This document shows positions 10,922-25,059 of a stretch of 64,000 bases of DNA, piece after piece. This DNA is from Lota lota. Taxonomy: Eukaryota > Chordata > Actinopteri > Gadiformes > Lotidae. The translations under genes were made by a program, and so were the position numbers. The notes under the pieces are model-generated. The model was given only the letters and a program-made list of their open reading frames with translations, was not told where the DNA came from and did no database searches. Within the stretch, counting starts at the first letter, position 1; each line of letters opens with the position of its first letter. The DNA is taken from NCBI GenBank assembly GCA_026745465.1, contig JACYXH010000317.1, positions 42,731 to 106,730 of the forward strand, given 5' to 3'.

Positions 10922-11000
10922 CCCCCCAGGGGAGACAGAAGAGACAGGAGAGAGCCCCCTTCAGCAGCAGCTGCACCTAGAGTGGAGGAACGAGCTGTGA
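132..11000 (+). CDS. mov10: MOV10 RNA helicase, 3' two thirds of gene (5' partial, 16 exons)
   Basis: This is a 5'-to-3' SF1 (UPF1-like) RNA helicase of cytoplasmic RNA granules, known to act with Argonaute/UPF1 in mRNA silencing and decay and to restrict retroelements. Sixteen exons with GT-AG borders join in one frame: 132-324, 459-601, 730-906, 2079-2191, 2599-2795, 2960-3057, 4452-4549, 4700-4798, 6561-6735, 6843-6960, 8784-8975, 9095-9169, 9253-9378, 9697-9785, 9997-10109, 10930-11000. They give 691 residues plus stop. Human MOV10 is about 1000 residues, so roughly 300 N-terminal residues lie left of the window. Helicase motifs in order are GPPGTGKT (split over exons 4/5), [29 protein letters not shown] and [10 protein letters not shown], and the protein ends EWRNEL as in MOV10, which separates it from MOV10L1. 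The neighbouring rhoc gene agrees with human synteny. Fish carry several mov10 copies, and which one this is cannot be told. Exon borders are read by eye, without transcript support. Confidence 0.93.
1008..1180 (-). mobile_element. tRNA-derived SINE fragment
   Basis: On the minus strand there is an A-box-like TAGCTCATGTTGGTAGAG (plus 1158-1175) and, about 50 bp on, a B-box-like GGTTCAATTCCCC (plus 1109-1121). Downstream at plus 1017-1029 is TGCTTTGGATAAA, a typical 3' tail of fish tRNA-derived SINEs. The order A box, B box, tail is right for one element. The spacing is wide for a true tRNA and no cloverleaf closes, so it is not called as a tRNA gene. The family is not identified. Confidence 0.55.
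1561..1783. repeat. 24-bp minisatellite, about 9 copies
   Basis: The unit AACCTATGAATG + TTAAACAGTGGT repeats head to tail every 24 bp (starts 1561, 1585, 1609 and so on). Degenerate copies lie at both ends, including one around 1515-1550. Inner copies are identical and the last three drift (AATCTATG, CCTCTTAATG, CCTACAAACG). Confidence 0.92.
1795..1890. repeat. 21-bp minisatellite, about 4.5 copies
   Basis: The unit CATGGTGACC + TGTGAACATTA repeats every 21 bp directly after the 24-bp array. One copy has GATGACC instead of GGTGACC. The shared frame GTGACCTGTGAACATTA / GTAACCTATGAATGTTAA suggests the 21-mer derives from the 24-mer. Confidence 0.9.
3068..3412. repeat. Imperfect CTA/ACC triplet microsatellite
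   Basis: About 345 bp of ACT/CTA triplets are broken regularly by ACC and ACGACTGCT blocks. A longer block (ACTACTATACTACTACTACT followed by ACGACTGCTACTACCACC) recurs at about 3138, 3229 and nearby, so blocks larger than the triplet have also been copied. It lies just inside the intron after exon 2960-3057. Confidence 0.9.
3413..4299. other. mov10 intron remainder, no feature seen
   Basis: This is AT-rich intron sequence between the triplet tract and the 76-bp duplication. I see no gene, RNA or recognisable mobile element. Confidence 0.5.
4300..4451 (+). repeat. Perfect 76-bp tandem duplication carrying a splice acceptor
   Basis: 4300-4375 and 4376-4451 are identical over 76 bp. Each ends in GTGTTTTATCTGTTAG, the acceptor used for exon 4452-4549. 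A diverged end of a third copy lies at 4270-4299, where the acceptor AG has become AC. If the upstream acceptor (after 4375) were used, the codon finished at the junction would be followed at once by TAA. Confidence 0.95.
4632..4666 (+). mobile_element. SINE tail-like remnant
   Basis: The string GCTTTGGATAAAAGCGTCTG occurs in intron sequence. It is typical of the 3' end of fish tRNA-derived SINEs. No head with A and B boxes is visible beside it, so it is at most a 5'-truncated copy. Confidence 0.35.
5839..5860 (+). repeat. Poly-G run (22 bp)
   Basis: This is a homopolymer G run inside the mov10 intron. Its exact length is uncertain in any assembly. Confidence 0.9.
6380..6460 (-). mobile_element. 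tRNA-like SINE head fragment
   Basis: On the minus strand there is GGTAGGGGGTTTGACTCCCA, then, about 20 bp on, GGGTTCAAACCCC, a good pol III B box. This resembles the tRNA-related head of a SINE. Neither a cloverleaf nor a tail is clear. Confidence 0.4.
6561..10109 (+). other. mov10: mov10 RecA2 exons (6561-6735 to 9997-10109)
   Basis: Seven exons (6561-6735, 6843-6960, 8784-8975, 9095-9169, 9253-9378, 9697-9785, 9997-10109) encode the second RecA domain. NYRSHP (motif IV region) spans the 6735/6843 junction, IIAPYRKQ ends exon 8784-8975, [10 protein letters not shown] (motif V) is at 9256-9285, and [10 protein letters not shown] (motif VI, with the arginine finger) starts at 9706. [13 protein letters not shown] follows in 9997-10109, as in MOV10. 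Exon 6561-6735 carries an acidic stretch ([12 protein letters not shown], then [11 protein letters not shown]) between [10 protein letters not shown] and [10 protein letters not shown]. Confidence 0.9.
6961..8783 (+). other. mov10 intron of 1.8 kb
   Basis: The intron runs from donor GTAATG to acceptor TCATCACAG. It is mostly AT-rich, with an ATT tract near 7595-7620, an A run near 8653 and CA tracts near 8718-8752. At about 8150 and 8240 the phrase CTTGTCAGTTGC recurs with similar flanks, a weak internal repeat. There is no gene signal. Confidence 0.6.
10140..10300 (+). mobile_element. tRNA-derived SINE fragment
   Basis: This intron piece has GTAGCTGGGGCAGATAGACG (A-box-like) followed by GGTTCGACTCCCAGCGGG (B box at 10174). 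A second B-box-like GGTTCGATCCCCAGTG follows at 10201, then CCTTGAGCAAG. These are features of common fish tRNA-derived SINEs. The two B boxes 27 bp apart point to an internal duplication in the element. Confidence 0.6.
10890..10920 (+). repeat. Poly-C run (31 bp) at the last mov10 acceptor
   Basis: Thirty-one consecutive C, one G, six C, then AG and the last coding exon. The run therefore is the polypyrimidine tract of the terminal exon's 3' splice site. Confidence 0.9.
10930..11000 (+). other. mov10: mov10 terminal coding exon
   Basis: This short last coding exon reads [14 protein letters not shown], then LHLEWRNEL and TGA at 10998-11000. The EWRNEL end is the conserved MOV10 C-terminus. 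The acceptor CCCCCCAG follows a 31-base C run, and the one-base codon carry-over from the exon ending at 10109 fits. Confidence 0.85.
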
Positions 11001-13090
11001 TGAAAGGCCTGGGACGATTCATCCATTCATTGTTTTCTGGACCATTTCGGCAGACTATTGCTGGATGTTTAAGTTCACGGTGACGACTCCTCAATCAATC
11101 ATTCTGGAAAAGGAATTTTACATTTTGGTTCAACTACAAGCTAAAACACGTTATGGGTTATGGTATATTGGTTTTAAATAGTAATCTGATAGAAAGTTCT
11201 ACCTGGACATGGTGTGTCCTTCAATTGCTTGGTTGTCATTATTTTGTCAAAGAAAAAACTTTTGATCTTGGAATATTTTTCTAGTTCTTGTTTTACAGTA
11301 CTCACATAAAAGATGAGTACTCAGGGAAAAATGTGCCTTAATGCTGTGCCTACTGTAATGTTTAATTTAAGTACATTTATAACAATGTGATAAAGAATGC
11401 ATTTTCTTGATAGTCGCCGTTTCCATTCTGCATGAACATCTTTCATTTTCTACCACGGAGCTCAACATATAGTTTCTTAATGGGGATGTGAAAGTGAAAA
11501 GTGCATCACTCGGTTATTTTGCATTTCAAAAATACTTTATTAGCGTACTTTCCTCATTTAGACACTGAACGCGGGCCCCAGTCCGGTTTGTAAAACCATC
11601 ATTAAGTCAGCGTCTTGTTTTGAGTGTTTGTGGCGGATACTCTGGGAAATGACAGATAGGAGGTCCCTTGACCCATGCTTTCTGACTAGATCTTAAGAGA
11701 CCACTTAAGCACTGGCGAGGTATTGGTAAAGCTGTTGCTTTTAACGGTTACTGGCAGAATAGATCCACTCTCACCATGTTAGGCCATTAAGTGTACATGC
11801 ATTGGAGGTTGTTCTTGGACATATCACTGATGGATTGATTGATCACAAAGTACTTAAAGCTGTGATGCATATTAAGCATATGAAGACCATGTCATGATTC
11901 ATTACATTGCTGCACTGAAGGATTTGAATGTTGAATCATGTTGAATAGTAAAAATAACTCTGTAGGTATAGAATAGCTCTGTTGGTCTTAAGGAATGTTT
12001 ACATGTTCATCTATTTACAAAGCTGTCATTACAGTTCCAAAATGGCACATATATTAAATAACCTAAGCCAAAATTAATTCAGCTGTTTGCCATTTAGAGT
12101 AGCACTGTTTAAGGTTGGCGTTCTTGAGCTCTGATCAACAAAAACCTAAAGTATTTAATTGCAACTCTGCATTTGTAATGTTGCCTAATACCTGTCTGTG
12201 ACTATGGAAAGCAGAATAGAGCATGATTTCACTCATTAGGACTGCATAAGGTATCTATGAAATGGAGGTCAGACATATAGTGCCCACTGAGCATTGGCCA
12301 GTATTGCTTTATGTAGAGTATTGGTTTTGGACATTAAGCCCTATGTGTCTTAACAATTTGGTAGGAACCAAGTCAACCTGCCGTCTGAGCCCCATCGACA
12401 CAGAAATGCTGCAGTTATTTTATATATAGACTAATATAATGCAACTAACCACTATGAAGTATTGTTAGTTAAAAATGTCATGTCATATTATAAGTGGTGT
12501 TGTATGGCAAATAGATGGAAACTAACCAAAGCAGGCGAGACATGGACACGAGATGGCAGATCAGCGTTGCGTGAAGCATGTGCTTTTAACAGGATGCTTC
12601 CCATTTACGTTGAATCTAAAGTAGTGTTTTATGTGAACGTGCTTTCCACGAGTAGTTGGCCCTTTGGAAAACGCAAGCCCTTAGCCCCCTATCTGTAAAC
12701 AATCAACACAGAAGCCGTTGGCCAGTTGAAAATATATGTCATGATTATACACATAAATAGAAAACATACACTCATACACACAGGAGGAGGGGGCTGGCCC
12801 CTCACGTACACAGGCTGGTGTGTTTGTGAAGGAAAAAACACAGAAAGACGGTAAACGAGAAGAAAATGAGAGAGCAAAGGGAAATGGAGACAGTAAAAGG
12901 CTGATCTGTTACGGTTTTCAACAAGTGTGTCAGTCTCAATTTGCCGTGGCGTGTTATTGGTGTGTCCTTATGGAAATACAGTCCACCAGAACCGTTGGTA
13001 TAAAGGTTTCATCTTTCCGAAAGGTTGCACTTGTACCCCCCCTCCACTTTTAGGGCGGGGGGGTGGGAGGTAGTTAGGCTCCTCCCCGCT
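11001..13090. other. Convergent 3' interval: mov10 and rhoc 3' UTRs
   Basis: No coding signal is seen between the two stop codons. I found no AATAAA on the + strand in the 600 bp after the mov10 stop; only weak variants occur (CATAAA near 11306, GATAAA near 11389). For rhoc a minus-strand AATAAA lies at 11536-11541, which would give a 3' UTR of about 1.55 kb. The UTR ends are therefore guesses. Confidence 0.45.
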
Positions 13091-17098
<4,008 letters not shown>

Positions 17099-17380
17099 TC
17101 AACATCAATACACAAATTAAAAGATAACCGTTCTAGAGAATTGTTTTCCTTCTTTAAATATATATTTAAAAAAAAAGTATATGATATTATTCAGGTTACG
17201 GTTGATTTATCATCATCACGATTACATTGATAGAGAGAGAGCTTGGACAAGAGTGATAGAAGGACATGGTCCAGGTGCAGACAGATCCATGCTGGTCCCT
17301 GCCCCTGGGCTGGGAGTGGTAGCTGGAGAAATAAGCTGAACACCAAGTCCAGAGTCTGGAGAAATTTGGCTTTTCTACAT

Positions 17381-17536
<156 letters not shown>

Positions 17537-17932
17537 CACACATGACATCTCATAAGGAAACACATGAATACCTCATCATGAGTTTGCAGAAATGTCCCCT
17601 TGGCCCAGGTTTGTTTTATTACGGAGAAGTCTGTTGTGGCATCGCTATACTGCACCCAGTCCTCCTTCACATTCACACACAATGTTGTTCAATGAAAAAA
17701 AAAAAAGTGTTTCAAGGGTGTATTTGTATCCTTGAATTCCCTACTTCAAGCGACTACAATTCTAGTATTAGTAGACCATTTTTCAAATATAACACAATCT
17801 CGAGCTAGTGTCAATGTACTTCACAAGCACACACACACACCCAACCGCTAAATCAGGCAAGGTTGCTCTCATGGTTTCTGGAGGGAGTCACCTGTTCACT
17901 GCGATAGCTGGCGACAAATAGCCACAATTTAC

Positions 17933-18082
<150 letters not shown>

Positions 18083-20105
18083 ACTGTGTAAAACAATGTG
18101 TTTTAACTTTTAAGTGTGTGAGTGTTTTGTGGAGTAGCTGCCACATCTTGCATAATATTTGCTCCTGCCACGTGGTGTTAAGTAAAGGACAAAGTTCTCA
18201 TTCCTCTGCCACCCACACCCACTTCTCCAAGGCAGGTCCCGGTGAACTCATACTGGTGAAACATTAGCCCAGACATTAGTTAGGCTAATGTTAGCAGGTG
18301 TGGAAATATCATTGTCGGAAGTTAAAAGGATGTCAGTATCAACCACGTATCAACACTCCCAGGAACAAGACTCTGAGAAGTATTTAACACACCCCAGTAA
18401 CACGATAATCTATTCTGTTAAATATTTATATAGAAGGAAAAAACGTCATAAACAGAGATTTTATGTATTTTCATTGCCCTAACAAAATCGTCTGCTAAAC
18501 AAATTCCTAGTGAACCATTTGACATAAGGGATGAAGTGTCTATAAAAAATATTATAAGGACAAAATAACAAGTACTTTATAATAAACACTGAAGCCATTT
18601 ACATGTTAATGGCCAATCTGTGTGAGGCACCAATTAAAAGCGTCCCGACTGCAAGAGGGCCTACAAACAGCCTTCTTGGGGACATGACTTTCAAATGGGA
18701 AGAAAATACCCATTTGTAGTAGGTTGAAACCCTGATTTAAAACTAAATGATCACATGACTCAAAAGATAAGAGTTGGGAGGGGGAACATAAACCACATTG
18801 GTTATTTCAAATTAGTAACGGCAGCTAACGGGGTGATACTTCTCAGTAACAACGGTTCACTGAAAGGTCACAAGGAAACACACGCCCTCATCCCGGGGTC
18901 AAATTAAGCGATATGGGATTTGAGGAATGTCGCCCGCACACACACCTTTATCTATTCCCGATTCTTCCATCCAAGTAAAACATCCCTTTCGAGGAAGGTG
19001 GACCGACTGCATGGAATTACATGACACATTATGTAGTTATTATAGATGACATTACTCTACTGTAGTTCGACAGCTTTGCACAACACATATTCAAACGTAT
19101 AACCTATTCACGCTAGTTGCCGGATGTGTTGTAATGTGTGGTCTTTCAAAAAGTGAAAAGAGAACAACAGGTCAGTTTTCCTTCCAATGGGAGCATAATG
19201 ATGTCAGCACTCTGACCTGGGAACCACGTGGTGAAATGTAGACAGTGAAATGGTGCCTTAAGACAAGAACTTGAAACCCAACTGAACGACTGACCAAGAA
19301 AAGGGCCTCACAGATCCATCCTTATTCCTTCAGTTGGACGTTCTCCAGGAATATTATGGGGCTGTCCCTCCCTATTGTCTTAGGAGGATTGTTAGCAATG
19401 ACACGACGAGGTTATACAACAATCCAGGTTTCACTTGAGCCGCAGTTCCAGCTGCTAACCGGTGTCGATATATTAAGGAGGGGAAGCAACCAACCAAAAC
19501 AGAGAAGTCAGAAACCTGAAATAGGGCAGAGCCAGTGAGACTCCCCCGGCCCGATTCATCACATTGCTTAGCTGAGCTCGCAGAAGTGAAGCCGAGAGGA
19601 AATATCGAGATTTATCCAAAGCTTTCGCTGCAGCTCACAGACAGACAGAATGGGAGATGGAGAGGCAGATTTAGAACACAGGCGAGATAATCAGAGAGGT
19701 GCCGCATGTGAAGCAAATGTCAAATCAAAGCGAGACCTGCATTACAGTTAAGAAAATTATTTATGGACTATGAATCAGTTAAATGAATGAATTAGTCATG
19801 GGGCGACTTCAAGAGGAAAACTGAGTTACACGACAGCTTCAACACACATTTCTTAAATCATTTTCTTAACTTATTTTTTCCCACTTTCCTTCCTCTCATC
19901 CAACTCTATCAATCCATTCTGCCTGTCCTCCTCCTGTTCTCCACCCTTCACTCTCACTTCCTGTGTTGCAGCGTGATGTCACCATTAGGGAGCTAATGTT
20001 CTGTGCCCGGCGTTCCCACTGAAACACGTTTTAAAGTGACAACACAACCAGGCCACACAATAGACAAACGCATGCTACATAACACGGCTAACACACAGTC
20101 TACAC

Positions 20106-20229
<124 letters not shown>

Positions 20230-20592
20230 TATCGCCTGTTCCATCTGTGAAAATAACATACAAGGGCGATCCTCACGGCGTAGCTGTCAAAACGAGTTGT
20301 GGGGGAAACACCAAAATATATTAATGACTAAGTGTCTTGGAACCAGTGAAAAGGTGTTGGGAGCAGGTTTCCCTTTCATTTTGTTGTTTAAAAAATAATG
20401 TGATTTCAGCTGCACTTGTTACACATTGTTGTCCTTACCCTCTGACCTAACCACAGCACCAGATTGTAAGGTATAGGCCGACCTGAGACATGGGGAATTC
20501 CTACGGTCTTTTGTACTATTGAGACAATCTGCATCACGAAACAAATAAGACACACCTTCAACTCTCTAAAGTACCATGACTAAGGGTAGGAG

Positions 20593-20710
<118 letters not shown>

Positions 20711-20840
20711 AATCTCAGTGTCAAGATGGAACGATGGAAATGCAGATTCGATCCTCTTTTAAAGAAAGGAATCAGATCAATAGATGAGACTTAAGATAAT
20801 GTAAACTGATGTGAATTCCCTCAACGGAAGTACGCCTGTC

Positions 20841-20976
<136 letters not shown>

Positions 20977-21071
20977 GTGTGAACTGCTTGGTTGGCCCTC
21001 AGCTGTTCAAATGCAATGACATCATACATATAAAGTGGCTCTCCTCTTGTAGTGCGTCCAGACGAACGGGC

Positions 21072-21099
<28 letters not shown>
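21072..21099. repeat. Poly-G run (28 bp)
   Basis: A homopolymer of G on the + strand (poly-C in the rhoc transcript). Confidence 0.9.
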
Positions 21100-21102
<3 letters not shown>

Positions 21103-22030
21103 AGGCAGGAGGACAATCTTGATTCATGCACATGTGATCGCCTCAGCCACTATGGGCACGTTATAATGTAGAAAAAAAAGAAGGCGTGGTCGAGTTGAGG
21201 CGCAGTGCAAAAATCACAAACACGTACGTATACTTTATGGTGCGGTAAAGCCCGAAGGTCTTGGGGCAGATACACTGTTTTGGGCAGATGCTTTTTGGTT
21301 ACGAGGCGTGAAGGTCTGATCGCTTGTCGTGGACAAGCCGAACAAGGAAGGGTGTGGTGGGGAGAGAAAGGAATGTCCCCGGGACAGGGGACTGTTTCAC
21401 CCAATAGACAATGCATGACGTGATCACTACTATAACACATTCACAATCGGCAAGGAATTCACGTACGGGCAATGTCGTTTCCTATCCTCGCGTCTCAAAG
21501 CGAAAGGTCGGTCGAAACATCCGAGGGTAGTCGTTCCAAAACTGGCCTAACAGGTTCACGTAGAGACTGTGTGTAGAAACAAGCAAACAAAAAAGGAACA
21601 GGCCACGTATGATTCCGCTTGAAGACACCGAGGTATCGAGACGACACCGAGGTTTAAACAGTGGGACATATAGGACCGGTCACAAAAACGCCCAACGTTA
21701 CTTGTTTGCTAGATTAATAATAATAAAAAAAAAAACGTTGACATTGTCGGAATGCAAGCGACACTCGGTCTGGGGGAGAACCCTGTGAATAGTTTGGGAA
21801 CACTTTTCCACAAATCCAACAGCCATGTCCCGCAACTCGACCGATCACTGGGAATTCCGCGAAACACGCTACAAGTTGAAAAACGCACAAATCTGTCCCG
21901 TCAAGCGACGCTTCGATCCCGTTTCGGCCAACACCTAGCTACTACTTGGATCCCCACAACTTTGTTAAATAAACTGGAATGCAAGGCGACACCCCGGAAA
22001 GGTGATCGAAAACCAAGTTTGAGATCCTAC

Positions 22031-22160
22031 CTTTATTGTATGTTTTCAGATTCCCGTGAACTCAGAGACTTCCACTCCTCCGCCGTAAGCCTCCTTATCG
22101 CAGCTCTAATCACGTTGTTGGAGCTAATACTAGCTGAGGCTGGAAGGGAAGGACACTGAC
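22031..22160 (-). other. rhoc: Probable rhoc non-coding 5' exon (upstream border uncertain)
   Basis: On the minus strand a purine-rich, CpG-containing segment ends CAATAAAG|GTAGGATC, a good donor at 22030-22029. Joined to the ATG exon it gives TAAAG-ATGG, with A at -3 and G at +4, a strong start context. This fits because the coding exon has no 5' UTR of its own. The start of the exon is not fixed by the sequence. Confidence 0.5.
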
Positions 22161-22320
22161 TGGCAGGAAGAAGACCCGCCCATTCTCTGCGGGAACATTT
22201 GAGAGTCTTGAGCTGGCACGCCATTGGCTAAGGGGAGGTTTCAACCGTTAGAAATGTCGAGGACCCTACCGTTAGAGACGAATGACGTCATTATAGAGCG
22301 AACCAACAACGTGGGTGGGC
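22160..22320 (-). promoter_or_regulatory. rhoc: Probable rhoc promoter (CCAAT box, CRE, TATA-like)
   Basis: Upstream of the inferred first exon are a minus-strand CCAAT (plus ATTGG at 22223-22227), a perfect palindromic CRE TGACGTCA at 22283-22290, a minus-strand TATAA at 22291-22295 and a GC-rich GTGGGTGGGCG at 22311-22321. The flanking DNA (about 21430-22320) is visibly CpG-rich against its surroundings, as at CpG-island promoters. Confidence 0.45.
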
Positions 22321-22565
22321 GAAATACTTTTTTCTGGGGTTTATATCTCAGTTCTTTGATTCTTTTTTTGGGGGGGAGGGGGATTTGAAGCAACATCTAA
22401 ATGTGTGTAATTAATGATCTCTCATGGAAGATACTTCTCAAAATATATACCGACCAATGCCTTACCATTTTCATTTTGGCCACATGGTTATGAATGGGCA
22501 ATAATCTGAGCACATGTAAGCACATCACATTATTTATTGGACTTTCTTATGCGTAACCAACACAC

Positions 22566-23095
22566 GGTGATTCACGTTTCGTGTACTGCGATCCACAAAT
22601 ATTTGGTAGTTGATCTTTGTGAAATAATATCCACACGGATATTTCACGATCCACAAAAACACTTTTTTTTTTTTACTTGTGTCTCATCCAAGTTGATCCA
22701 CGGGGATATTTCGCGATCAGCAAATACACAATTTTCGCTTGTGTCATGTACAATTTAATCCACACTCACTTTTACACAATTGTGGATCGCATGGCTCTTA
22801 ATTTTTGGCACTTAATTATCTTTGTGGATTTTTGTGCAACATGTGCCACTGCTGATCTGTAAAATGTGAATGCGCAAGATTGTATTTGAAAATGCGCAAC
22901 CCACAGAAGACGATTCACGTTGCGTGTACCGCGATCCACAAATATTTTGTACTAGTACTTTGCAATTACGATCCACAAATACAAATTTTTAACTCACATT
23001 CAAAACAGATTATGACATATGAACTCCTCTAAACCCATTTGTGGATATCGTAGAGTTTTGTCCAATGTGTACCGCAGCTGATCCATAAAAAAATA
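22566..23095. repeat. Unclassified repeat, imperfect direct duplication with GATCCACAAATA motifs
   Basis: ATTCACGTTTCGTGTACTGC then GATCCACAAATATTT at about 22570 recurs as ATTCACGTTGCGTGTACCGC then GATCCACAAATATTTT at about 22914. The ends also match: TTTGTGGATTTTTGTGCAAC then ATGTGCCACTGCTGATC near 22831, and TTTGTGGATATCGTAGAG then ATGTGTACCGCAGCTGATCC near 23038. GATCCACAAA and its complement occur many times between. It looks like two copies of one non-autonomous element. Confidence 0.6.
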
Positions 23096-23154
23096 AAAAG
23101 GTATGTAAAATGGGGATGCATACACCTGTAGGTGGCAATATGCATATAAAAGGA

Positions 23155-23170
23155 GGTGAGTTAACTCACC
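23155..23170. repeat. 16-bp perfect palindrome
   Basis: GGTGAGTTAACTCACC reads the same on both strands, and is followed by GAGTTAAC again. Confidence 0.85.
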
Positions 23171-23689
23171 GAGTTAACTGCCAAAACTCGCGAGCATTTG
23201 TGCACACAAATAATTATTGCAAGGACCATGACTGCCAAAAATCGCGAGCAAAAATGGCCTGGGGCGCACACACAACTAACACATCAGTCGCACATTATTG
23301 TTGAGCCCTTTTGCTGCACTCGCACGCAGTATTTCTCTGCACTCAGCAATTCTATAGCCTGTGAGGAGAAAAGCATTAATTGGGCGTGCACATAGAGTGA
23401 AGCAGCACGAAGTAGTGATGGTGCGATCCCACTTATTTCCTTTCCGATCCGATACAAAGTAAAAACCAGGCTGGTATCACAGATACTAATACCAAAACCG
23501 ATCGTTTTTGCATATTGTATTTCCTGTATCATTTTTACAACTTCTACAATCACAACAACGGAATCTAACAGGGTAGCTGTGTTGTTAAACCTAACCGGGT
23601 AGCCGTGTTGTTAATCCTAACCGGGTAGCTGTGTTGTTAAACCTAACCGGGTAGCCGTGTTGTTAATCCTAACCGGGTAGCCGTGTTGT

Positions 23690-23970
23690 TAAACCTAACC
23701 GGGTACCTAACCGGGTAGCCGTGTTGTTAAACCTAATCATGTAGCCGTGTTGGTAAACCAAACCGGGTAGCTGTGTTGTTACACCTAACCGGGTAGCTGT
23801 GTTGTTAAACCTAACCGGGTAGCTGTGTTGTTAAACCTAACCGGGTACCTAACCGGGTAGCCGTGTTGTTAAACCTAATCATGTAGCCGTGTTGCTAAAC
23901 CAAACCGGGTAGCTGTGTTGTTACACCTAACCGGGTAGCTGTGTTGTTAAACCTAACCGGGTAGCTGTGA
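23690..23970. repeat. 142-bp repeat at the left edge of the array
   Basis: The rare string CCTAATCATGTAGCCG occurs at about 23732 and 23874 (offset 142 = 5 x 26 + 12). The flanking monomers match as well. It was not noticed elsewhere in the array, so it marks an edge-specific duplication. Confidence 0.8.
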
Positions 23971-24087
23971 TGTTAAACCTAACCGGGTAGCTGTGATGTT
24001 AAACCTAACCGGGTAGCTGTGTTGTTAAACCTAACCGCGTAGCTGTGTGGTTAAACCTAACCGGGCAGCTGTGTGGTTAATCCTAAC

Positions 24088-25059
24088 CGTTTAGCTGTGT
24101 TGTTAAACCTGACCGGGTAGCTGTATTGTTAAACCTAATCGGGTAGCTGTGATGTTAAACCTAACCGGGTAGCTGTGTTGTTAAACCTAACCGGGTAGCT
24201 GTATTGTTAAACCTAACCGGGTAGCAGTGTTGCTAAACCTAACCGGGTAGCTGTGTTGTTAAACCTAACCGGGTACCTAACCGGGTAGTCGTGTTGTTAA
24301 ACCTAACCGGGTAGCCGTGTTGCTAAACCAAACCGGGTATCTGTGTAGTTAAACCTAACCGGGTAGCTGTGTTGTTAAACCTAACCGGGTAGCTGTGTTG
24401 TTAAACCAAACCGGGTAGCTGTGATGTTAAACCTAACCGGGTAGTTGTGTTGTTTAACCTAACCGGGTACCTAACCGGGTAGTCGTGTTGTTAAACCTAA
24501 CCGGGTAGCCGTGTTGCTAAACCAAACCGGGTAGCTGTGTAGTTAAACCTAACCGGGTAGCTGTGTTGTTAAACCTAACCGCGTAGCTGTGTGGTTAAAC
24601 CTAACCGGGCAGCTGTGTGGTTAATCCTAAACGTTTAGCTGTGTTGTTAAACCTGACCGGGTAGCTGTATTGTTAAACCTAATGGGGTAGCTGTGATGTT
24701 AAACCTAACCGGGTAGCTGTGTTGTTAAACCTAACCGGGTAGCTGTATTGTTAAACCTAACCGGGTAGCAGTGTTGCTAAACCTAACCGGGTAGCTGTGT
24801 TGTTAAACCTAACCGGGTACCTAACCGGGTAGTCGTGTTGTTAAACCTAACCGGGTAGCCGTGTTGCTAAACCAAACCTGGTAGCTGTGTAGTTAAACCT
24901 AACCGGGTAGCTGTGTTGTTAAACCTAACCGGGTAGCTGTGTTGTTAAACCTAACCAGGTAGCTGTGATGTTAAACCTAACCAGGTAGCTGTGTTGTTTA
25001 ACCTAACCGGGTAGCTGTGTGGTTAAACCTAACCGGGCAGCTGTGTGGTTAATCCTAAC
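24088..25059. repeat. 544-bp higher-order repeat
   Basis: The marker CGTTTAGCTG (after GGGCAGCTGTGTGGTTAATCC) is at 24088 and 24632. The 544-bp offset equals 20 x 26 + 2 x 12, and two 12-mers are indeed present between them. The next marker is at 25060 (428 bp = 16 x 26 + 12), so the third copy has lost monomers. Confidence 0.8.

Larger units (their letters stand above)
22322..23561. other. Gene-free interval between rhoc promoter and satellite
   Basis: No gene is visible. It has a duplicated repeat-like segment (22566-23095), a 16-bp palindrome (23155-23170), a short direct repeat (CTGCCAAAA[C/A]TCGCGAGCA near 23178 and 23231) and, at 23410-23530, CGATCCGATAC-type sequence that resembles the ends of fish DNA transposons. 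The family is unknown to me. Confidence 0.5.

Noticed and set aside
22033-22224. Alternative N-terminal coding exon of rhoc
   Set aside because: The frame stops (TAA) before the donor, so it cannot be fused to the Rho reading frame. Kept only as a possible uORF.
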